Origin: Actinomycetes bacterium
GTDB taxonomy: Bacteria; Actinomycetota; Actinomycetes; Mycobacteriales; Mycobacteriaceae
Direction: 5' to 3'
Length of the DNA stretch: 64,000 nucleotides
NCBI GenBank assembly: GCA_023418505.1
Contig: JAEZZR010000012.1
Location: 205,478 to 269,477, forward strand
Shown here: piece by piece, positions 62,154 through 64,000 of the stretch
Layout of the letters: every line of letters begins with the position of its first letter
Position numbering within the stretch: position 1 is the stretch's first letter
Position numbers and translations under genes: made by a program
Notes under the pieces: model-generated
What the model was told of the DNA's origin: nothing
Seen by the model: the letters and a program-made list of their open reading frames with translations, nothing else
The model's database searches: none

Positions 62154-62176
62154 ACTGGCGACGTTGACTGAATAAA
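62146..62176. repeat. Duplicated CTGAATAAA at the permease stop
   Basis: CTGAATAAA occurs at 62146-62154, containing the TAA stop (62151-62153), and again at 62168-62176; GGCGAC and GTCGCC flank. The second copy supplies an in-frame TGA and an out-of-frame TAA. Confidence 0.55.
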
Positions 62177-62277
62177 GTCGCCCTATAGCCCGTGGTGGTG
62201 CTCTTTGATGATCGAATGGCTATCCAGGCTGGAGCGGATATTCGGCTCTAGCCACATATGATGCCTACCGCCATGGA

Positions 62278-62345
62278 GCCAAACTGCCTTTGGAGCCTAA
62301 CTGCCTATGGTGCCTAAGTGCCTATGGTGCCTGACTGCCTATGGT
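62278..62345. repeat. 17-base tandem repeat, four copies
   Basis: Units at 62278-62294, 62295-62311, 62312-62328 and 62329-62345 follow the pattern GCCTAACTGCCTATGGT with one to three changes each. A more degenerate unit may precede them. The array runs directly into the first GTGCA palindrome. Confidence 0.85.
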
Positions 62346-62994
62346 GCAGGTTGCACAGTAGAACAGCCCAAACCACCTTCAGCAGGGTGAGAATACTGTG
62401 CAGACTGCACCATGCAATGCGGAAACGTCCAATGAATCGCTCTAACCAGCCAAAATCAGACGATAATTATGTGCAACCTGCACCCTAGACTTGCCTGTTC
62501 ACGCTGATATTCCAATTGCCTGCATCTTCACGCAACGACCAGAACCGCCGGTAGCGGAATGCACTGCAAAAGATCAAAGCCGTTCCTGGCGGACCAATTC
62601 AAGAAGAAATCGGGCTCCTTACGCGAGCACCGCCTTCTATGCGGTTGTATCCAAGGGATTGTTGGCCACCATCGTTAATAACACACACCGAGTAAGCGTC
62701 CGCTGTCGGCGGGCGCTTTCCATATATCCCTCCCCACCATTGTGGAAAAGCGGCGCAACACGAAAAACGGATTAGGTGCGGATTGCACAACAAACCCCAA
62801 CCACAACACACCCACAACAATCACCGGCAATGACTTCTGCACCCTCATGGTGCAAAAACGTCCAACAAACCCAGCCCAACACCCGAAAAACAGCGTTGTT
62901 TACTGTGCTTTCTGCACCGTCGAAGATGCAAGGCGCACAATCAAATACGTCATAAACACCCTTTGCAGCCTATTTAACTGTGCATTCTGCACCC
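62343..62994. repeat. Six dispersed copies of a GTGCA-N3-TGCAC palindrome
   Basis: Extended 16-mers of the form CTGTGCANNCTGCACC occur at 62343-62358 (minus), 62396-62411, 62469-62484, 62775-62790 (minus), 62903-62918 and 62979-62994. Four have the perfect GTGCA/TGCAC core; two have one changed base (GTGCG at 62775, GTGCT at 62903). A partial seventh copy (TTCTGCACC, near 62835) is followed, like the second copy, by AACGTCCAA. Confidence 0.75.
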
Positions 62995-63018
62995 TCGAAG
63001 ATGCAAGACGCACAATAA
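62902..63018. repeat. 42-base direct repeat, two copies 75 bases apart
   Basis: The segments 62902-62943 and 62977-63018 agree at almost every position. Each contains the GTGC(A/T)TTCTGCAC palindrome followed by TCGAAGATGCAAG and CGCACAAT. Confidence 0.8.
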
Positions 63019-63112
63019 GAACCGCGAAAACGACGCATCCAAGCCAGGGTTAGTGGACAAACCGCACCCCCAAGACCCAACTACAGGCCCCCACACACCA
63101 GCCGATATACAC

Positions 63113-63162
63113 AAAAAAAAAGGGAGTCCACCAAACCCAACAACCAGGTTTGGTGGACTCCC
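63113..63162 (-). terminator. Rho-independent terminator of the rRNA operon
   Basis: GGGAGTCCACCAAACC (63122-63137) pairs perfectly with GGTTTGGTGGACTCCC (63147-63162): a 16-base stem with a 9-base loop. On the minus strand nine T follow (complement of 63113-63121). It lies about 40 bases beyond the 5S gene. Confidence 0.95.
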
Positions 63163-63198
63163 ACAACGATATGAAGTTAAAAAAGAATATTTTTTTTG

Positions 63199-63316
63199 CC
63201 GGCAGCGACTTACTCTCCCACACCCCCACGAGTGCAGTACCATCAGCGCAGGCAGACTTAGCTTCCGGGTTCGGAAAGGAAAACCGGGCGTGACCCCACC
63301 GCAAAAAACCACCGAC
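63199..63316 (-). rRNA. rrf: 5S ribosomal RNA
   Basis: The minus strand contains the conserved 5S core CCGAACCCGGAAGCTAAG, then GCGCTGATGGTACTGCACTC and GTGTGGGAGAGTAAG. The ends were set by pairing GTCGGTGG (5') with CTGCCGGC (3'), which gives 118 bases. The segment just inside the 5' end has six T in a row, not usual in 5S of relatives. It follows 23S by about 200 bases. Confidence 0.92.
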
Positions 63317-63331
63317 AAAAAAAAACCCAAC

Positions 63332-63478
63332 AGGCACACACAAAACAATGTGTGTTATGCCAGATACTAGACAACAGACGCGAAAACACTCACACCACAA
63401 CCACACCAACACAAAGTTGATACGCGGGCTTTCCTTATACTTCGTGAACACTTTTTTAGTTGTGCTGAAAAGTGTCAA
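63332..63478 (-). other. Inverted repeats in the 23S-5S spacer
   Basis: Two stems can form in the spacer RNA: ACACACA with TGTGTGT (63336-63342 and 63349-63355), and ACACTTTT with AAAAGTGT (63448-63455 and 63468-63475). They may be processing stems for RNase III-like cleavage of the precursor. Confidence 0.4.
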
Positions 63479-63529
63479 GCAACCAACAAATAATGACACG
63501 CGTGTACGTAATAATCTCGTTTAGTGTTT

Positions 63530-64000
<471 letters not shown>

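Larger units (their letters stand above)
62154..63112. other. Gene-free, repeat-rich region between ABC permease and rRNA operon
   Basis: About 960 bases without a convincing gene; open frames here have no ribosome site or family likeness. The region contains a 17-base tandem array (62278-62345), six GTGCA-N3-TGCAC-type palindromes (62343-62994), and a 42-base segment present twice (62902-62943 and 62977-63018). From 62740 on the plus strand becomes rich in A and C, unlike coding DNA around it. Confidence 0.75.

Noticed and set aside
62491..62775. A 94-codon frame in the repeat-rich region
   Set aside because: No ribosome site, no coding-like composition, and it spans non-coding repeats.
62278..63018. 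Possible CRISPR array
   Set aside because: Repeats are irregularly spaced and in both orientations, with no uniform spacers and no cas genes nearby.
62974..63499. Open frames across the 5S region and rRNA terminator
   Set aside because: They overlap 5S rRNA and a strong terminator and have unlikely Cys/Phe/Gly-rich composition.

Overview
The window is a chromosomal segment of a Corynebacterium-like actinobacterium. The case rests on arabinogalactan and corynomycolate envelope genes (glf, glfT2, a PAP2 phosphatase, ubiA, two antigen-85-type mycolyltransferases, one with LGFP repeats), an Lsr2 homologue, GTP-type PEP carboxykinase, a septum-formation-domain protein next to serS, and a gene order resembling the Mycobacterium tuberculosis Rv3806c-Rv3816c and Rv3834c-Rv3838c blocks. 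Species cannot be fixed from the sequence alone.

Layout. 1-3.1 kb: end of a choline dehydrogenase gene, a carnitine/choline acyltransferase and an NsrR-like Rrf2 regulator. 3.2-10.9 kb: pckG, then three coupled genes of unknown function that include a P-loop-like protein with a broken Walker A, then trmB, a NYN-domain protein, a YbhN-type membrane protein and DUF3054. 10.9-16 kb: a POT peptide transporter abutting, convergently and without spacer, an operon of LGFP-mycolyltransferase, DUF732 lipoprotein and cutinase-like esterase. 16.2-24.3 kb: second mycolyltransferase, then the galactan/arabinan precursor cluster (ubiA, PAP2, glfT2, glf), a coiled-coil protein and a Na/Pi transporter, all on the minus strand. 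24.6-28.7 kb: two tandem secreted PGRP/amidase paralogues. 28.7-39.8 kb: HAD phosphatase, acyltransferase, serS, LysE exporter, septum-formation protein, metallopeptidase, phosphoglycerate-mutase-like enzyme, pheA, fructosamine kinase, AMIN-like lipoprotein, LCP ligase and DUF5926. 39.8-41 kb: an accessory patch with two small unknown genes pressed against the sodA terminator. 41-49 kb: sodA, msrA, an alpha/beta hydrolase, ldh, a membrane protein, a crotonase and a TM0106-type nuclease. 49-59 kb: DUF6474, phoD, lsr2, a second YidC, TetR, a GlsB-type protein, a universal stress protein, an LLM oxidoreductase and a pseudouridine synthase. 58.5-62.2 kb: an ABC transporter (ATPase plus FtsX-type permease). 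62.2-64 kb: a repeat-rich gene-free stretch, then 5S and the 3' part of 23S rRNA on the minus strand.

How the genes fit together. The largest theme is the outer envelope: galactofuranose supply and polymerisation (glf, glfT2), the arabinose donor (ubiA, PAP2), mycolate transfer (two mycolyltransferases), possible mycolate hydrolysis (cutinase-like), peptidoglycan turnover (two amidases) and glycopolymer ligation (LCP). From memory of relatives, two envelope modules that sit in or beside this cluster are not here: aftB between the mycolyltransferase and ubiA, and the mycolate condensation block (accD3, pks13, fadD32) beside the cutinase gene, where the peptide transporter now abuts. That raises the possibility, not provable from this window, of a species with reduced or no mycolic acids that keeps its transferases.

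The most unusual non-coding signals are (i) six copies of a GTGCA-N3-TGCAC palindrome and related repeats in the 0.9 kb between the ABC permease and the rRNA operon, and (ii) short tandem duplications that copy the stop codon at the ends of at least six unrelated genes, sometimes giving stops in all three frames.
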